Source: Arion vulgaris
Taxonomy: Eukaryota; Mollusca; Gastropoda; Stylommatophora; Arionidae
NCBI GenBank assembly: GCA_020796225.1
Contig: CM036768.1
Coordinates: forward strand, 40,064,789 to 40,128,788
Reading direction: 5' to 3'
DNA length: 64,000 nucleotides
This document shows, in pieces, positions 1 to 39,289 of the stretch (position 1 is the stretch's first letter; each line of letters opens with the position of its first letter). The translations under genes and the position numbers were made by a program. A model generated the notes under the pieces. That model had not been told where the DNA came from. It saw only the letters and a program-made list of their open reading frames with translations, and made no database searches.

Positions 1-270
1 TTGTGTGTGTCAAATTTGGGACTAAATTGTTTTTTTGTGTGAAATGGAAACAATTTGAAACAAAGATTTTTATTGACATTTTAGTGAATGATATGCCCAT
101 GAGAATAAATACTAGACAAATGAGAATTAACCAGTGAGACATATGAAACCATAAGCATGCATTTCTTTGACACATTCTAGAGGAAACTGAGCACATATGG
201 GTTTATTCAAAGTGTTGTGATGTCAGTGCATTAACATATATTATTATCATACTGTATTTATTATCTTTAT
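1..270. other. No feature seen (SIN3 intron)
   Basis: AT-rich single-copy-looking sequence; no exon, repeat or ORF supported. The same is true of 816-1129. Confidence 0.6.
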
Positions 271-815
271 TAGGAGTCAGCATACACACTGGTTACACCC
301 TGACGGTCAACTCCTAATCTACCCAGCCGACTTTATTGGGGAGTCAACATATCACACATGTACAATCTCTGTACGGTCAACTCCCTAATCTACCCAGCCG
401 ATTTTATTAGGAGTCAGCATAGCACACTGGTTAAAACCGACGGTCAACCCCCTAATCTACCCAGCCGACTTTATTAGGAGTCAACATATCACACTGGTTA
501 CAATCTCTGTGGTCAACTCTAATCTCCCCAGCCGACTTTATTAGGAGCAGCATATCACACTGGTTACAATCTCTGTTGGTCAACTCCTAGTCTACCCAGC
601 CGACTTTATTAGGGAGTCAGCATATCACACTGGTTACAATCTCTGTACGGTCAACTCCCTAATCTACCCAGCCGACTTATTAGGGAGTCAGCATAGCACA
701 CTGGTTACAATCTCTGTATGGTCAACTCCCTGCACCCAGCCGACTTATTAGGGAGTCAGCATATCACACTGGTTACAATCTCTGTATGGTCAACTCCCTA
801 GTCTACCCAGCCAAC
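271..815. repeat. Minisatellite, unit about 65 bp, about 8 copies
   Basis: The unit carries AGGAGTCAGCATATCACACT, GGTTACAATCTCTGTACGGT and CAACTCCCTAATCTACCCAG. Copies differ by many 1-3 base indels. It lies in the SIN3 intron after exon 11. Confidence 0.93.
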
Positions 816-1129
816 AATGCGTTCCAACATTTCTAATTATGGGGGAAATTTAGAACTACCACCGGGAATTAAGATGTAATCCCTTTGATACTAGAACTAC
901 CAACCAAAGGTACTGATCACCTATATCTGATATCAGTTTTCCATTACTTATTGAAATCTAATACAAAATAATGACAAGACAAATAACTTTCACAACATGA
1001 AACTAAGTATCTAGTTGACTTAACTATATCCTCTTCATGTCCCGATTGACACAGTTGGCTAGACGTTTACAAAATATATCTTCAAGAACACCTTGTCCAA
1101 TACAGCTGAGAATTGTACAGTTTTGTCAG

Positions 1130-1582
1130 GTGTGTGAAGGTTACATCTGTCTGTAAATGTTACACTTGTCTGTAAATGTTAGACCTGTTTGTGAATGTTA
1201 CACATGTCTGTAAATGTTAGACCTGTCTGTAAATGTTACACATGTCTGTAAATGTTACACTTGTCTGTGAATGTTACACCTGTCTATGAATGTTACACCT
1301 GTCTGTAAATGTTAGACCTGTCTGTAAATGTTACACCTGTCTGTAAATGTTAGACCTGTCTGTGAATGTTACACCTGTCTGTGAATGTTACACCTGTCTA
1401 TGAATGTTACACCTGTCTATGAATGTTACCCCTGTCTGTGCAAGCTACCATGTGTGTGAAGGCTCAATTGTCTGTGAATGTTACACCTGTTTTGAATATT
1501 ACACCTGTCTGTGAATGTTATACCTGTCTGGGAAGGCTTGACATACATGTATGAAGAAGGTTACACCTGTCTGTGATGGGTG
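1130..1582. repeat. Minisatellite, unit about 18 bp, about 24 copies
   Basis: Unit TGTCTGTAAATGTTACAC with A/G and C/T variants (GTGAATG; TTAGACC). It ends about 35 bp from the exon 11 donor of SIN3. Confidence 0.93.
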
Positions 1583-1616
1583 ACGTGTTACAAGGCTATT
1601 ATGAATACTATCATAC

Positions 1617-28122
<26,506 letters not shown>

Positions 28123-28159
28123 TTTGATTTAAAGTAATAACCTATAAATAAAATGTAGA

Positions 28160-28375
28160 CATATAATATTAGTCAGGTTGGTAGCATTTTCAACAATTTT
28201 TTTCAAAATTTCAATATTGGTTACTGAACCGACATCATAGCACTCCAGCCAGGCAGACCCACAGGTGCTCACTCTCCCCCAACATACATCAAAGAGTATG
28301 CATACTGATGGTTCCTGTGGCTCGCTGGCTAAACACATTCCTTACTCTGTCCCTTAGGCATCCAGTTCACTTGTA
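28160..28375 (-). mobile_element. LINE family X tail, left of the mariner
   Basis: Matches 23,105-23,245 (plus-strand ACTGAACC, CATAGCACTCC, GACCCA(C/T)AGGTG, CTTACTCTG). It continues at 29,681 on the other side of the mariner. Confidence 0.65.
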
Positions 28376-29680
28376 CGAGTGGAAGTCAATAAGTAAGTCA
28401 CAAATGGCCGTAGAAAAATAACTTAATATGATAACAACTTGAACCAGTTTATTTTTATACATACATTGTTCCTTTATTTCTCAACATAATTTCCACCAAC
28501 ATTGATACACTTATCCCATCGTTTTATCAGTCCTCCCAAACCGGCTGCATAGAACTGCGTGCTCTGTTTTTTAAACCACGTTTTTACTTCACATTCACTT
28601 CGGCATCATTCGCAAAATCGCCAAGGTGGATTTTCAGTGGACCAAACAGGTGGAAATCGCTAGGGACTAAGTTGTGACTGTAAGGTAGATGTTCCAGAAC
28701 TTCCCACCTTAGTTGGTTAATTTTCTCCTGAGTTAATAGAGCTGTATGTGGTCTGGCATTGTCAAGAAGACGCAACACTCCTCTAGTCAGCAGTTCTGGA
28801 CGTTTTCTTGAATTGCATCATGAAGCATCGATAGAACTTCACAGTACGATTCAGAACTCACATTGTCACCTATCTTCTTGAAATTGGTTAAAAGCACTCC
28901 TTGACAACCCCAGAACACCGTCAGCATAACCTTCCCTGTTGATGGCGGAACCTTGAATTTTGGACACAAGGCAAAGGATGTTTCACTGCATTGAAGCACG
29001 CTTTGATTTGGGCTGGTAGTGATGCATCCATGATTCATCCCCAGTAACAATCCTGTTCAGCATGTCTTCTCCTTCCTCTTCGTATTAACAGAGATGATGC
29101 AAGGATAGGTCAAATTGGTTCATTTTGTGTTCCTCCTTCAATTGTCTAGGTACCCACCTTGAGCACACTTTCTTAAATTTCAATCGATCATGCATTATGC
29201 TGTACCATGTGAGCACCCTATTGCAGATGCTATAAAGTCTATCGCAACTCGCCTGTCACCTCTAATCGTCTCCTCCACCTGCTGCATGGATACTTCTGCT
29301 GCAATCTCAACAGGACAAGCGAATCGGATTTCATCTACAATTTTAGAGCGTCCTTGAGAAAATTTTATACCCAGCTATGCACGCTTTATGGACAAACACT
29401 TGTCAGCATAAACAGGAAGCATTTTCTTATGAATGTCCTTTGCAGGCAGTCCTTTTGCCCACAAAAAACGCACAACAGCACGTTGCTCTGTGGTTGTACA
29501 CTCCGTAAGTACAATCACCATTTTGTTTTTGCGCTGTGCATGCGCATGAGACACCCAGCGCATGACGAACGGGAATATAAAGTTCAATGTTGCTGTGACC
29601 TAATGACACCTTTAGAAACACCAACTACATTTACCTGTCATCCCACAGAACTTTGTGACTTACTTATTGACTCGCCCTCT
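28376..29680 (-). mobile_element. Mariner transposon, about full length, decayed
   Basis: A 1305-bp element flanked by TA (28374-28375 and 29681-29682), with inverted repeats sharing GTCAATAAGTAAGTCACAAA at both ends. The size is typical of mariner. It lies upstream of SIN3. Its flanks belong to an older repeat that is also present uninterrupted at about 23,217-23,300. Confidence 0.93.
28392..29540 (-). pseudogene. Mariner transposase (D34D type), frameshifted
   Basis: Read on the minus strand: N-terminal helix-turn-helix (EQRAVVRFLWAKGLPAKDIH, start near 29,520), then a region with stops, then TGDESWMHHYQP with the first catalytic Asp (about 29,040), DNARPHTA with the second (about 28,760) and LVPSDFHLFGPLK with the third. 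Exactly 34 residues separate the last two Asp, as in mariner. Several stops and frameshifts between 29,375 and 28,787 show that it is dead. Confidence 0.9.
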
Positions 29681-29760
29681 TACAATGGGTAACTCTAAAC
29701 TTAAATCGCTGGATCGATTCTTCGTTCATTCTCATATTCTCGCTGGATATAGCAGCATGC
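29681..29760 (-). mobile_element. LINE family X tail, right of the mariner
   Basis: AACTCTAAACTTAAATCGCT then GGATCGATTC matches 23,259-23,290 and resumes exactly where the piece at 28,160-28,375 stops. Confidence 0.65.
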
Positions 29761-29764
29761 AGTT

Positions 29765-31260
29765 CTAAGAATGGAATGCGTTGTATCACTGTTTTCAGTG
29801 AGAGCTGTGGTAGCATTCACAGACAACATACAAAAAAGTCAAAGAAAGGCTTAGAAAGGCAAAGAAAGCAACTAGTCATGAAATTCCTATCCTATAAAAA
29901 GACAAATGATACAATATGTTTTTATGATGCACTGAAGAATGTTTATGATTCCCAGTCTACTATTTCTACACCAGGTCTAGATTCAGGAGAACAAAACTGA
30001 TATCTGACAAATTTCAGTTATTAGAATGCTGGGAAGAACACTTTCATGCTCTCCTCAACCAATTGTCTCCCATTTGTGATGAAGTCATAGCACGAACGCC
30101 TTCAGTTCTATCTAACTGCAAGTTTAACATCCCTCCCAGTCTGGATGTCAAGAAAGAAACCAGCCAGTTGTTCAGTGGGAAAGTAGCAGGCAGACTAAAT
30201 GCCAGCTACGGTTATAAAGCTGGAGACCCTATGCTGGCGCAGACTGACCTATTCATTTCAATATGGAACATAGATGCTTTTCCAGGTGAAACAAAAGATG
30301 CAACAATAGTCCACTTGTAAGAGCACAAGTGCAATTGTCAGTCTTGTGACAATCACAGTGTGACCTTCCTCCTGTAAATTGTTGGCAATACACTAGAGTT
30401 CTCATCAACTGCTTAATTGTTCATATAAAAAAGGTCTTATTACCAGAAAACCATTGTGGTCTGAGAACAGACTGCAGAATAGAAGACATATTTTTAGCCT
30501 AGCATTAGCCTAGCAAGTCCAAGAGAAATGTTAGGAACAACAATGCAATCTCTACATTACTGTTACTGACCTAATGAATACCTCTGACCCGATGAACAGA
30601 CATGGATAATTATGGATAAGCTTGGATGTACACACAAATTCATGAAGATTGCCCAACAGCTACATGAGGGCATGATAGTCTGTGTGTTAAATGATGGTGA
30701 ACTATCAGAGGTCTTTCATGTCAACAATGGTGACAAGCAAGACTGTGTTGGCTTCAACACTCTTCAACATGATGTTTGTAGACCTTGATCATGAATGTCT
30801 TTCAGCCATTAGATGCTGGAATGTGGATTCAATCTCAGGCCCCTACAGGTCATTACCAAGGTAAAAGAAACATCAATATTGAATCTATGTTTAGCTGAAT
30901 ATTGCACTTTCACTTCTGGTTCTTAAAAAGATATGCAGAACAGCATTGAGCAAAATGCTGAGAATATCGAGTGGCAGGCAAAGTTACAGGATACCAAACT
31001 CTCCATGAGGACCAACATACACCTACACAACTCTACAGAAAACTGAAATTAGATGAGGCGAACATATCATATGCATGTCTGATAATCCATCCCAAAACAG
31101 ATGTTATAAAGTGAGCTCTGCCTGGCCAAAACAACTGCAGGTGGAAAAAATAATGCTTCAAGAGTCTATGAAGACATCTAGAGAAATATTCAAAATTGAC
31201 ACCACCTCCTGGAAAACCTTTGAGCAAGACAATTCTTCTTTTGTGCAGTCAATGCCCTAG
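29765..31260 (+). mobile_element. LINE, reverse transcriptase N-terminal half to end, decayed
   Basis: Longest recognisable piece: LLECWEEHFHALLNQLSP, then SQLFSGKVAGRLNASYGYKA, then FISIWNIDAFPGETKDATIV. These are the linker and first reverse-transcriptase blocks of a non-LTR element. Further motifs are scattered through stops to the C-terminal EIFKIDTTSWKTFEQDNSSF near 31,180-31,250. It lies in the intergenic interval. Confidence 0.8.
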
Positions 31261-31659
31261 ATATTACTGAAAACTTTTAATTACTGAAGCTCAGAGAAAA
31301 TGTATGGTCCAGAAAGACATAAACACCATACATGTGTGCTAGCACACATACACCCAGAACTACAATGATGATTATACATATGTCAGTTGTAGCAGGATAT
31401 TTTGTACCAACATTAGACTCTACACAAGTCACTTTACACAAACATAGGTGGTGAAGCAAGACAAGTCTGAAGCTGCTGTTATCATCGCCTGCAATGGACA
31501 GCTATTACTAGTACTATTATTTGAGAAAATAAATGCAATTTAACAATACTCATACTCAGCAAGAACAATTACAATATCAACCTCTTCCTGTAATTTATAT
31601 GGTAATTTGCTGTATCATATAATTCCATTCTTTCTTTCTCGAATCCTGTATGCCTCACA

Positions 31660-32540
31660 GCGTCAGGTCAGGAAGAGATTTCTAAAACGGGCCATAGTAT
31701 GCGCTTCGTAGATAGTCTCTTTCGTCGCCTCTGTTATCGTTGAGGTCCATCTTTTGCGTGGCCGGCCTTTTGCTTTATACCCATTGTATCGAGCAGCATT
31801 GCTCTTTGGGGTGCACTGTCTGATGGTAATCTGCTTACGTGACCGAACCATTTCATTTGTTGTTTCTTGATGAAGTCTAGTACTGATGTTGTACCCACTT
31901 TTATCCTGATGTCTTCATTTCTCAACCGGTCTCTTCTTGTTACACCCAGCATTCTGCGTAGACACTTCATCTCTATTGTGACTAGTTTTCTTCTATCGTT
32001 TGTTGTCAGCGTCCAGGTTTGGCACTGGTAACATAATGTGGGAGAAAGATTGTGTTGAACATTGCTCTTTTTGTGTTCATGGTGACGTGTTTGCATCTTA
32101 AAATTGGCGCCATTTGCCCTATCATTTGATTTGCTTTGTTGCATCTGTGTTGAATTTCATTAGTTATTCTTCCATTTGCTGAAAAAATGCTCCCCAGGTA
32201 TGTGAAATCTTTTACTTGATTTAGTAGGTGATTATCGATGGAGATATTGGTAGTGCTTTCCTCTCTGGTGAATGTCATTACTTCTGCTTTGTCGATGTTA
32301 ATTCTCATGTTGTGTTTGTTACATGCTAACTGGAGTCTGTTGATGTGTTGTTGTAGCTGTTCTGTTGTTGATATGATTGCCTGATCGTCTGCAAAAGAAA
32401 TTCATTTAAGAGTTCTCCGAGGTTGTTTCCTTCGCTGGTGTTAGCTATTTTACAGATGTGGTCAATATACGTGATGAACAGCAGCGGGATAGTACGCAAC
32501 CTTGTCTTACTCCTGACCCTACGTGAATATAATTCCATAA
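31660..32540 (-). mobile_element. LINE family Z: reverse transcriptase to C-terminus
   Basis: On the minus strand, a decayed FADDQAI-type catalytic box at about 32,390 is followed by NKHNMRINIDKAEVMTFTRE, VKDFTYLGSIFSANGRITNE, then CLRRMLGVTRRDRLRNEDIR and the basic GRPRKRWTSTITEATKE end. Three frames are needed. Pieces of the same family lie at 4970-5260, 38,270-38,650 and 55,430-55,880. Confidence 0.85.
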
Positions 32541-33812
32541 AAGTTTATATTGTCATATCGTTTAGTTAACATAATAAGGAATCTATGCATATGCACATAT
32601 TGACATTGTTTATAATTTTCCACGATTTTTATTAACAACAGATATGATAAGGGATTCTAAAGCTTGTAAAAAGAGTTAGAAGACCCAACAAGATATATAT
32701 GATGACAGTAGTCTACTCAGTAGTTAGTAGTACTATTGAATTGGTAGCAAACTTTAGTAAGTTAAAGTATAGGCTAAGTAGTAAGTAGTGTATTGTATTA
32801 CTAAATTAGTAAGTAGCACTTGACTTAAACTTTGGATTCCAATTAGGACTACCAATTACAATTAACAGTATAGTATACTAACTAAACTAACTTAGTAACT
32901 AACTACCTACTTACTACTAACAGCAATGATTGATGATTGTAAACTGTAATAATGATAGTTAATTTTTAAAAAGTAAAGGAAGGAAATACCTAAGCACGAC
33001 ACATTTCTCACTCGTTCCCTCTGTTAACATATAATATGTTGTAATATATTTACGTATGGTAATATCGTTGCCATGTTGTATTAAGCAAAAATGTTATTTT
33101 GTACAACTAGTACCGTAAAATTGTAAAACTAAAACAATCTGAATCCCGATCCCAACAAATAAATTATACTTATAGCGACGCCGTCGACCGCCAGAGCTTG
33201 CTTGTGGTGTTAATAAAGAACAAGGTATATGTGTTGAAATATAATTCGCAGACTTTCAAACTCGTATCTAAAAGTATGCTTCCAGTGCATTTATATTTGA
33301 CTGTTGCTAAAAACAGAACAATGAAAATCAAATAATTACAATGCACTATTGACTATACATAATACAATTTACCTTTCCGCCATACTTCTGAAACATACTC
33401 TATATTCACGGCAATGCCTTAAACTATTCAGAAAATATTTGTTAACAAAATTAAGCAGTAAAATGTTTTACGGCAGATACACACAAATTATTTGTATCAC
33501 AAACAATGTAACTTTGTTTCAATTTAGCTGATAAAGTAACTGGCATATTTCAATTCAACGTATTGTTGATTTCTTTGTACCTACAGTTTTGTGTATTTTC
33601 AGAATAGTTGGAGATATAGATTGAACTTTACCCCATAACCTGAATAAATTATGAGGTCACAGTACATTTATAATTACAGCCCGTGTACAAATACTTTTGA
33701 AGTGACGTAATAACAGTTATATTTTCTTGGATTCTCCGAAAGGAGTCAATTCTTATTTTTCTTGTTTTTTTCTCCTGCCTCTAACAAAGTGTTCGCGTTT
33801 AAGTTTCCATTT
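32541..33812. other. Intergenic, no feature firmly seen; possible SIN3 promoter side
   Basis: Very AT-rich except for a CpG-containing patch at 33,175-33,215 (GCGACGCCGTCGACCGCC). That patch could be an upstream non-coding SIN3 exon or promoter, but nothing fixes it. Confidence 0.3.
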
Positions 33813-33839
33813 TCACACACACACACACACCCCTTTCCT

Positions 33840-34450
33840 TTTCTTACCTCTGGATAGGGATGTATATTTATAAATGTTTTCTAAGTCGTCTATACTAACT
33901 GCTTCTCTTATGACATTGGTGATGTCTGCACTATCCGTTGCCTGTCCTTCCTCAACCACTGCAATATCAGTCAGGTGATCTGCACACTCATTTCGTTGTA
34001 CTCTTGCATGCCCTGGTTCAAAAACACTCGTAAATGTTAACTGGGTTATTCGGGATGGGTTAATGTGACAGGCCATTCCCGTCTTATACGTCCAGCCTGA
34101 ATTTTCTTAAACATATTCATTGAGTCTCTAAGTATACACGCATGTGTGAATTTCTGTGTACTCAATCACTTCAGAACCTTAGTGACCGCTATGACCTTTA
34201 TTGGAAGATTGCCCGTATTTACAGCAAAGACACCGCTGTCCTCATCGACAGTTTTGTATCTCAAACTCGCCATAAGTCCATGCACTTCGCTTGCCTCAAT
34301 TCGCCGAGCCATCAGTGTATATCACAATATCACCATCTAGTGTATATTCATCCACCATCACCTTGACTTCTGTATTTATTAGAGCAGGAACCTGTTCTGT
34401 GCAGCTCTATCGAGTGTGATGTGGACGAAAATGAGATAATGTTGGTATCC
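33840..34450 (-). mobile_element. LINE family X: RNase H region
   Basis: The minus strand reads TSVFEPGHARVQRNECADHL, a mutated RNase H P-G-H-x-x-V-x-x-N-E-x-A-D motif, then VVEEGQATDSADITNVIREA. The part at 34,100-34,450 lies upstream in the element and is poorly readable. An (AC)n run at 33,813-33,830 sits at its 3' side. Confidence 0.65.
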
Positions 34451-34456
34451 ACTAGC

Positions 34457-34622
34457 ATTGGTCCCCATGCTAAATATCATCTTCGTCATGTCTAATCTAC
34501 GATTCACTGGCATTGATCCCCATGCTGAATATCATCTTCGTCATGTCCCATCTACAATCCACTGGCATTGGTTCCCATGCTGAATAGCATCTTCGTCATG
34601 CCCCATCTACGATCGATTTTTG
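34457..34622. repeat. 55-bp tandem repeat, 3 copies
   Basis: CACT(A/G)GCATTG(A/G)T(C/T)CCCATGC, then ATCATCTTCGTCATG, three times, with a few substitutions. Confidence 0.85.
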
Positions 34623-35139
34623 CCTATTCCCTTTATCACTTGAAGTGGGTGCCGAATGTCAACTTTTGTAGCGGGGAGGGGTGTGATGTTATTCTGCCTC
34701 CAACACTGGGCACGGCACCAAAATCAGAGCTGTAAACGGTCACCTGATCATCCACTCTGAAGAACGCTGATGAATATTTTTCCTATTCCAGTAATTGACC
34801 ACGACACCACCGGTATTTACACCAGAATAAAGATGATTCTCTGTAGACGTGAAATATTATGATTATATTCTTCTAATTCTGTAAATAATGACACCAACAG
34901 TCATAAACGATTGTCAATTCATAATTTTATTGAGTTCGATCACTTTACTGGGACGTCATTTATAACAACTAAACAACAACCAGAATCACAGAAAATCAGT
35001 GTTTCTAATAGTAATGAATGCTAAAGATTCTGCCTACATCTATTAACAATGTCTTCATTCTACTTCTCTCAAGATAACGTGGTAGAAATTCCAAGCATGT
35101 CTTCCCAGTAATATATAGATAGTACTGCATTAAATTATT

Positions 35140-35600
35140 TAGGTCATGTGTGATTCCTGTACTGACCTACGGTTGTGAAAGTTGGAAATCAACAAAGAAA
35201 ATTGATAAGAAACTGGACAGCTTTGAGAATAAATGTCTACGAAAATTATTAAAAGTAAAATGGAGTGATTTCGTTTCTAACAACACAGTGAGAGATAGAA
35301 CACACCAACAACCCGTATCAAATATTATAAGGAAACGAAGGTGGAAATATTTAGGTCATGTTCTTAGAGCAGACGAAAAGAGACTAAATCGACAAGTCCT
35401 TATGTGGTCACCAATTGGGAAAAGAAAACGTGGAAGACCAAAGACCACTCTTCGAAGAACCATCCAACAAGAAAGCAAACTATTGGGATGTAAAACCATA
35501 CAAGATCTCCAACTGCTAGCAAAGAACCGTATCACATGGAGATCATAAACCTCTGCCCTATGTGCCGCCTTTGGCTCGAAAGGAATAAACTAACTAACTG
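35140..35600 (+). mobile_element. LINE family V 3' end
   Basis: A 132-codon open stretch: VLTYGCESWKSTKKIDKKLD, ENKCLRKLLKVKWSDFVSNN, RRWKYLGHVLRADEKRLNRQ and GKRKRGRPKTTLRRTIQQES, ending in WRS. These are the well-known C-terminal blocks of RTE-like polyproteins. It ends with GAATAAACTAACTAACTG, a (CTAA)n tail. It is the least decayed LINE piece here. Confidence 0.88.
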
Positions 35601-36499
35601 CATCAATACGAATAGGAACAAACAAGTCTCGTTCACACCATGTGATTCATGTACGTCCAGAATTCTGAGTATCGAATCAATCAACTCGGTGTCGTTTCTG
35701 TAGATCACTGTAATCTCGTTTACAAATTTATTTTATGTCCGCTACTCCTCTCAATGCTATCTCCATATCTCACCTATCCAAATTTGACGCTATCACACAT
35801 CTCCATACAAATTTTAGTTACCAGGAAATACTCGACATGTCCATCAGAGCGCTAACATCATCTAAGCTCTCTACTAAGATACCGCAAGTACTGTTACAGA
35901 CCTTGCCACTAGCTTCTGTTCCTTCATCAAAAGAATCTCTTGGACAGTGACACCATGAACTGATCGATCTTAAATCAGCTCATGCTCTGTCTTCTCGAAT
36001 TTTTCAGTTCCAGCCATATTTGTCCTTCCTAACAATTTCACCATAACAATTTCCCAAAGTTTCCCGAAATGTACTATCATGCTGAACTTGACCTCAGCCG
36101 AAGGTGTTTACAACTTAACCTAATTTCCGATGAATAAATATATTGTCTCTCCAAGACGACCTGATTACGCAATACTTCCAGCTTCCAGAAGGGTCCCGGA
36201 TGTCTCAAACTGCTAATTGTGAGCGGAAACTTATACTAACCAAGCTGCACTGTCCAAATTATTACGTATGTTTAAATCAAGTTTAGCTTCAAAACAAGTT
36301 ATTTTGCGAAAATAAAATTTATAACTGGATCATTTTTTTCTTCAAATATAGTACTCAAAATAGGGCCATGTAACCTTTTTACTAGATCAGTCCAACGAAC
36401 AGCGTCATTATTTCATAACCTTTGGTCTATCCCTCTCTGTTACACCTTTACCCTGAGATAATCACGCGCTCTGGATAATTTATATCCATTATACATGAT
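35601..36499. other. Intergenic, no feature seen
   Basis: Separates two copies of the LINE V end. 34,623-35,139 and 36,711-37,024 are similarly blank. Confidence 0.5.
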
Positions 36500-36710
36500 G
36501 TGGTCCTTATGTGGTCACCAGTTGGGGAAAGAAAACGTGGAAGACCAAAGACCACTCTTTGAAGAACCATCCAACAAGAAAGTAAACTATTGGGATGTAA
36601 AACCATACAAGATCTCCAACTGCTAGCAACGAACCGCATGACATGGAGATCTAAAACCTCTGCCCTATGTGCCGCCTTTGGCACGAAAGGAACAAACTAA
36701 CTAACTATAC
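36500..36710 (+). mobile_element. LINE family V 3' end, second copy
   Basis: Starts TGTGGTCCTTATGTGGTCAC and follows the 35,395-35,600 sequence almost base for base, with a stop in place of one Arg. It ends in the same ACTAACTAACTA tail. Confidence 0.85.
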
Positions 36711-37024
36711 ATGGTGGCAAAGTCTAGAATAATCTGGAAGGTATCTCATAGTTTGACAGGACGTGTCTCTTATGCACTCAAGAATTATACACATTTCTAC
36801 GTTTTTCTATTATCTCCAGTATGTTTATGTGTGTGGTGCTATTTGTCAGGATGACCAGTGCATATTTCATGTTAGAGAGAACCAGTCCCTGGTATAATAC
36901 CAGAAGTAGATATTGTTCAAGTTGTATATGACCTTTATTGCCGATATATCTTTCCTAGATTTGTAATAGTGTGGTCTATGTGCTCTTTGAATGATTGACT
37001 ACGGTCAAATCTCTTCGTTATTTC

Positions 37025-37275
37025 ATGGAGCTGGTTCTTTCAATGTCCTTCCACAGAGTTTCCCTTTCAGCATTTTTATGTTGACAGATAGTTGGTTCAC
37101 TGATAACCAAGTTACTGTTACTTTAGATGGATTGACTGCTGTCCCAGAGCTATTGCGTCTGGAAGATATCCGATGATTCTTTTGTAACTCCCAAACAATA
37201 CTGGCTCTATCTTTGTCCTGTCCGTAGACCATGATGTCATCTGCATAGGAGAGAGTTCTGCCTGTGCCACTTAAT
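37025..37275 (-). mobile_element. LINE fragment with reverse transcriptase YADD box
   Basis: The minus strand reads RTLSYADDIMVYGQDKDRAS, the catalytic Y-A-D-D box of a non-LTR reverse transcriptase. It lies 3' of an RNase H piece on the same strand, the wrong order for one element, so it is a separate insertion. Confidence 0.75.
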
Positions 37276-37309
37276 TGTTACCATGTGATTCTAATTGTTT
37301 TAGTTTAGT

Positions 37310-37960
37310 TTAGTCGTCGGATCACCATCACTGCACGTCGAACAAATTAGTCCATAAGTGCTCCGATCTCTCCTCAGTATGTCCATCAGCGTGTGGCGAC
37401 TAACGACACCGGTTCTTTGTTGGTTTACAATTCTTCTTTGTCTGCCAGCATAGCGTTCTTGTCGAGCTACACCACACTTAACTTTGAGTTCTTGCAGTCT
37501 GGTTAGTGTTGTGGATTCACCGCTATTACGTGAATCATGTACATGCCCTCTCTCCCTTAAGGAATTTATAATATCAGCCTGGTCCATTGCTCGTCCGCTT
37601 TGGACAGCAGCCATACCTGCAAGCCTATCCGCACGTTCATTCCCCTTACACCTGCATGCCCTGGCACAAAAATAAAACTGATCTTTGTCAGCTTAGACCT
37701 CCCCAGCGATTCTATCCAATGTCTCCTAGCCCATCCTGTTTCAATCTTCCTGAGCATACTCATTGAGTCACTGAGAAAACATGCATGGATAAAGTCTGTG
37801 ATTCTAGCCAAATCATCGCTTTGGTAACCGCATGATTTCCATAGTGAGACTGCTCGTAGTCACGCAAAACCACCACTGTCTTCCTTCACAACATCACCTC
37901 CGACCTGAGCAGTGAAAGCCCACGAGCTCCGCACATGTCGAATCACCGAACCATCCGGAT
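37310..37960 (-). mobile_element. LINE family X: RNase H and complete C-terminus
   Basis: The minus strand has SMSMLRKIETGWARRHWIES, then KISFIFVPGHAGVRG (RNase H core), then after one frameshift MAAVQSGRAMDQADIINSLR, KVKCGVARQERYAGRQRR and SRHTLMDILRRDRSTYGLIC, with a stop at about 37,300. It is the best copy of the family here. Confidence 0.8.
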
Positions 37961-38269
37961 AAATGATTCTAATTGTGTAAGCATTAAAGAGAACAGAAGA
38001 CAAGGAAGAGCCCTGAGACAACCATGAGTTGACTATTACCAGCTCTGATGTCTAGTATACACATGAGCACCATTTTTCTCTGGAACAATGCTGAAGATAT
38101 CCATCTGACAATACTTTTTTGAAAATTAAGAACATATTTGAAGATAACAAGTATTTAGTTAATGCTAGTTAGTAAAGCAAATCAAATCATATGGCAAATG
38201 GTAATAAATTTTGAAATGCAAGCACATCGCCATGAGCACTATAAGAGCAGTTTACAACACGATCTTACT

Positions 38270-38650
38270 CCCGACATTATCTATTAGTGTCAAACCTGGA
38301 CATCAAACGATATAAGAACTAGTCACACGACATAGATGACACGTCTAAGCAGAGTTCTGTAAGTATCAGGAACAGACCAGTTTAGAAATGAAGACATCTT
38401 GAAAAAGTGGGAGCAACATCAGTACTGAATTTATAAAAAAAAAAAAAAAATTATTAGGCCACAAACGCAGATTACCAACAGACAATGCACATCAAAGAGT
38501 AATGTTACTTCGATACAGTGGATACAAAACAAAAAGTCGTCCTCTCAAATGGAGGACCTCAGAAATAACAGAGGCAGGGAAAACTTTATTTATGAAATGC
38601 ACACAAAGCCCTTTCTATAAAACTCTTCTTATCCTGACGCTGTGAGACAA
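38270..38650 (+). mobile_element. LINE family Z fragment
   Basis: Antisense counterpart of 31,660-32,050 in nucleotide sequence (AATGAAGACATCTTGA, GATTACCAACAGACAATGCA, TCCTGACGCTGTGAG), with a 16-base A run at about 38,433-38,448. Frames are broken. Confidence 0.7.
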
Positions 38651-38699
38651 AACAGAATTAGGGAACAAGAAGAAAAAGAAGATATTGGAAACAATTAAA

Positions 38700-38885
38700 T
38701 AGCGAAAGACATAAGAACAAAGTATTTTAGTTTTACAAAATACAGAAACAGTGACGATACACAGCAACGTTTTGACCAAAGGCCTTTATCAAGCAAACGA
38801 TATAACAGGAGTGACGAATTTCAAAGAACACTACATATGGACGACTACATACGGAGACATTCAAACGTATCTAATGAAAATCTGG
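38700..38885 (-). mobile_element. Penelope-like or retrozyme-type repeat, copy 2
   Basis: Minus-strand copy of the 6,479-6,660 repeat: ATGTCTCCGTATGTAGTCGT, TTCGTCACTCCTGTT, AAAGGCCTTTGGTCAAAACG. The left arm of the hairpin is absent in this copy. Confidence 0.45.
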
Positions 38886-39289
38886 GAATAAAAACGAATA
38901 ACGAAATGAATGCAACACAAAAAAGCCACAAAAACTAGAAGTGGAAAAGAAGAGAAACAAAAAAAAATCAGTTTTATTTACAAGTACAATTAAATATACT
39001 GCAATGGAGTTCTTCTCTCGTACCAGACGATTACCAGCCCTCCCCATAATTCATTCATGGAAATCATCCATTCAGCCTTAGCATTATTCGTCATCTTCGC
39101 CATTTGGAGCTCTGGTGTATCCTTCGGCGATGTCCGGTTTCAGCATGGCTTACTCGTTTCGTTCTCTTCAGCACCATTCTGGTAGCATCTGAGTGACTTT
39201 TTCGGTGCATGTGGCTGAGCTTTAGCTCACCGTCCATACCTCCTTAGTTGCGCTCTTACGTTGCATGAGCCATCTAGTATTTTTACGGT

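Noticed and set aside
35150..35548. 132-codon ORF as a host gene
   Set aside because: It is the C-terminal end of a LINE polyprotein with a second copy at 36,500 and a (CTAA)n tail.
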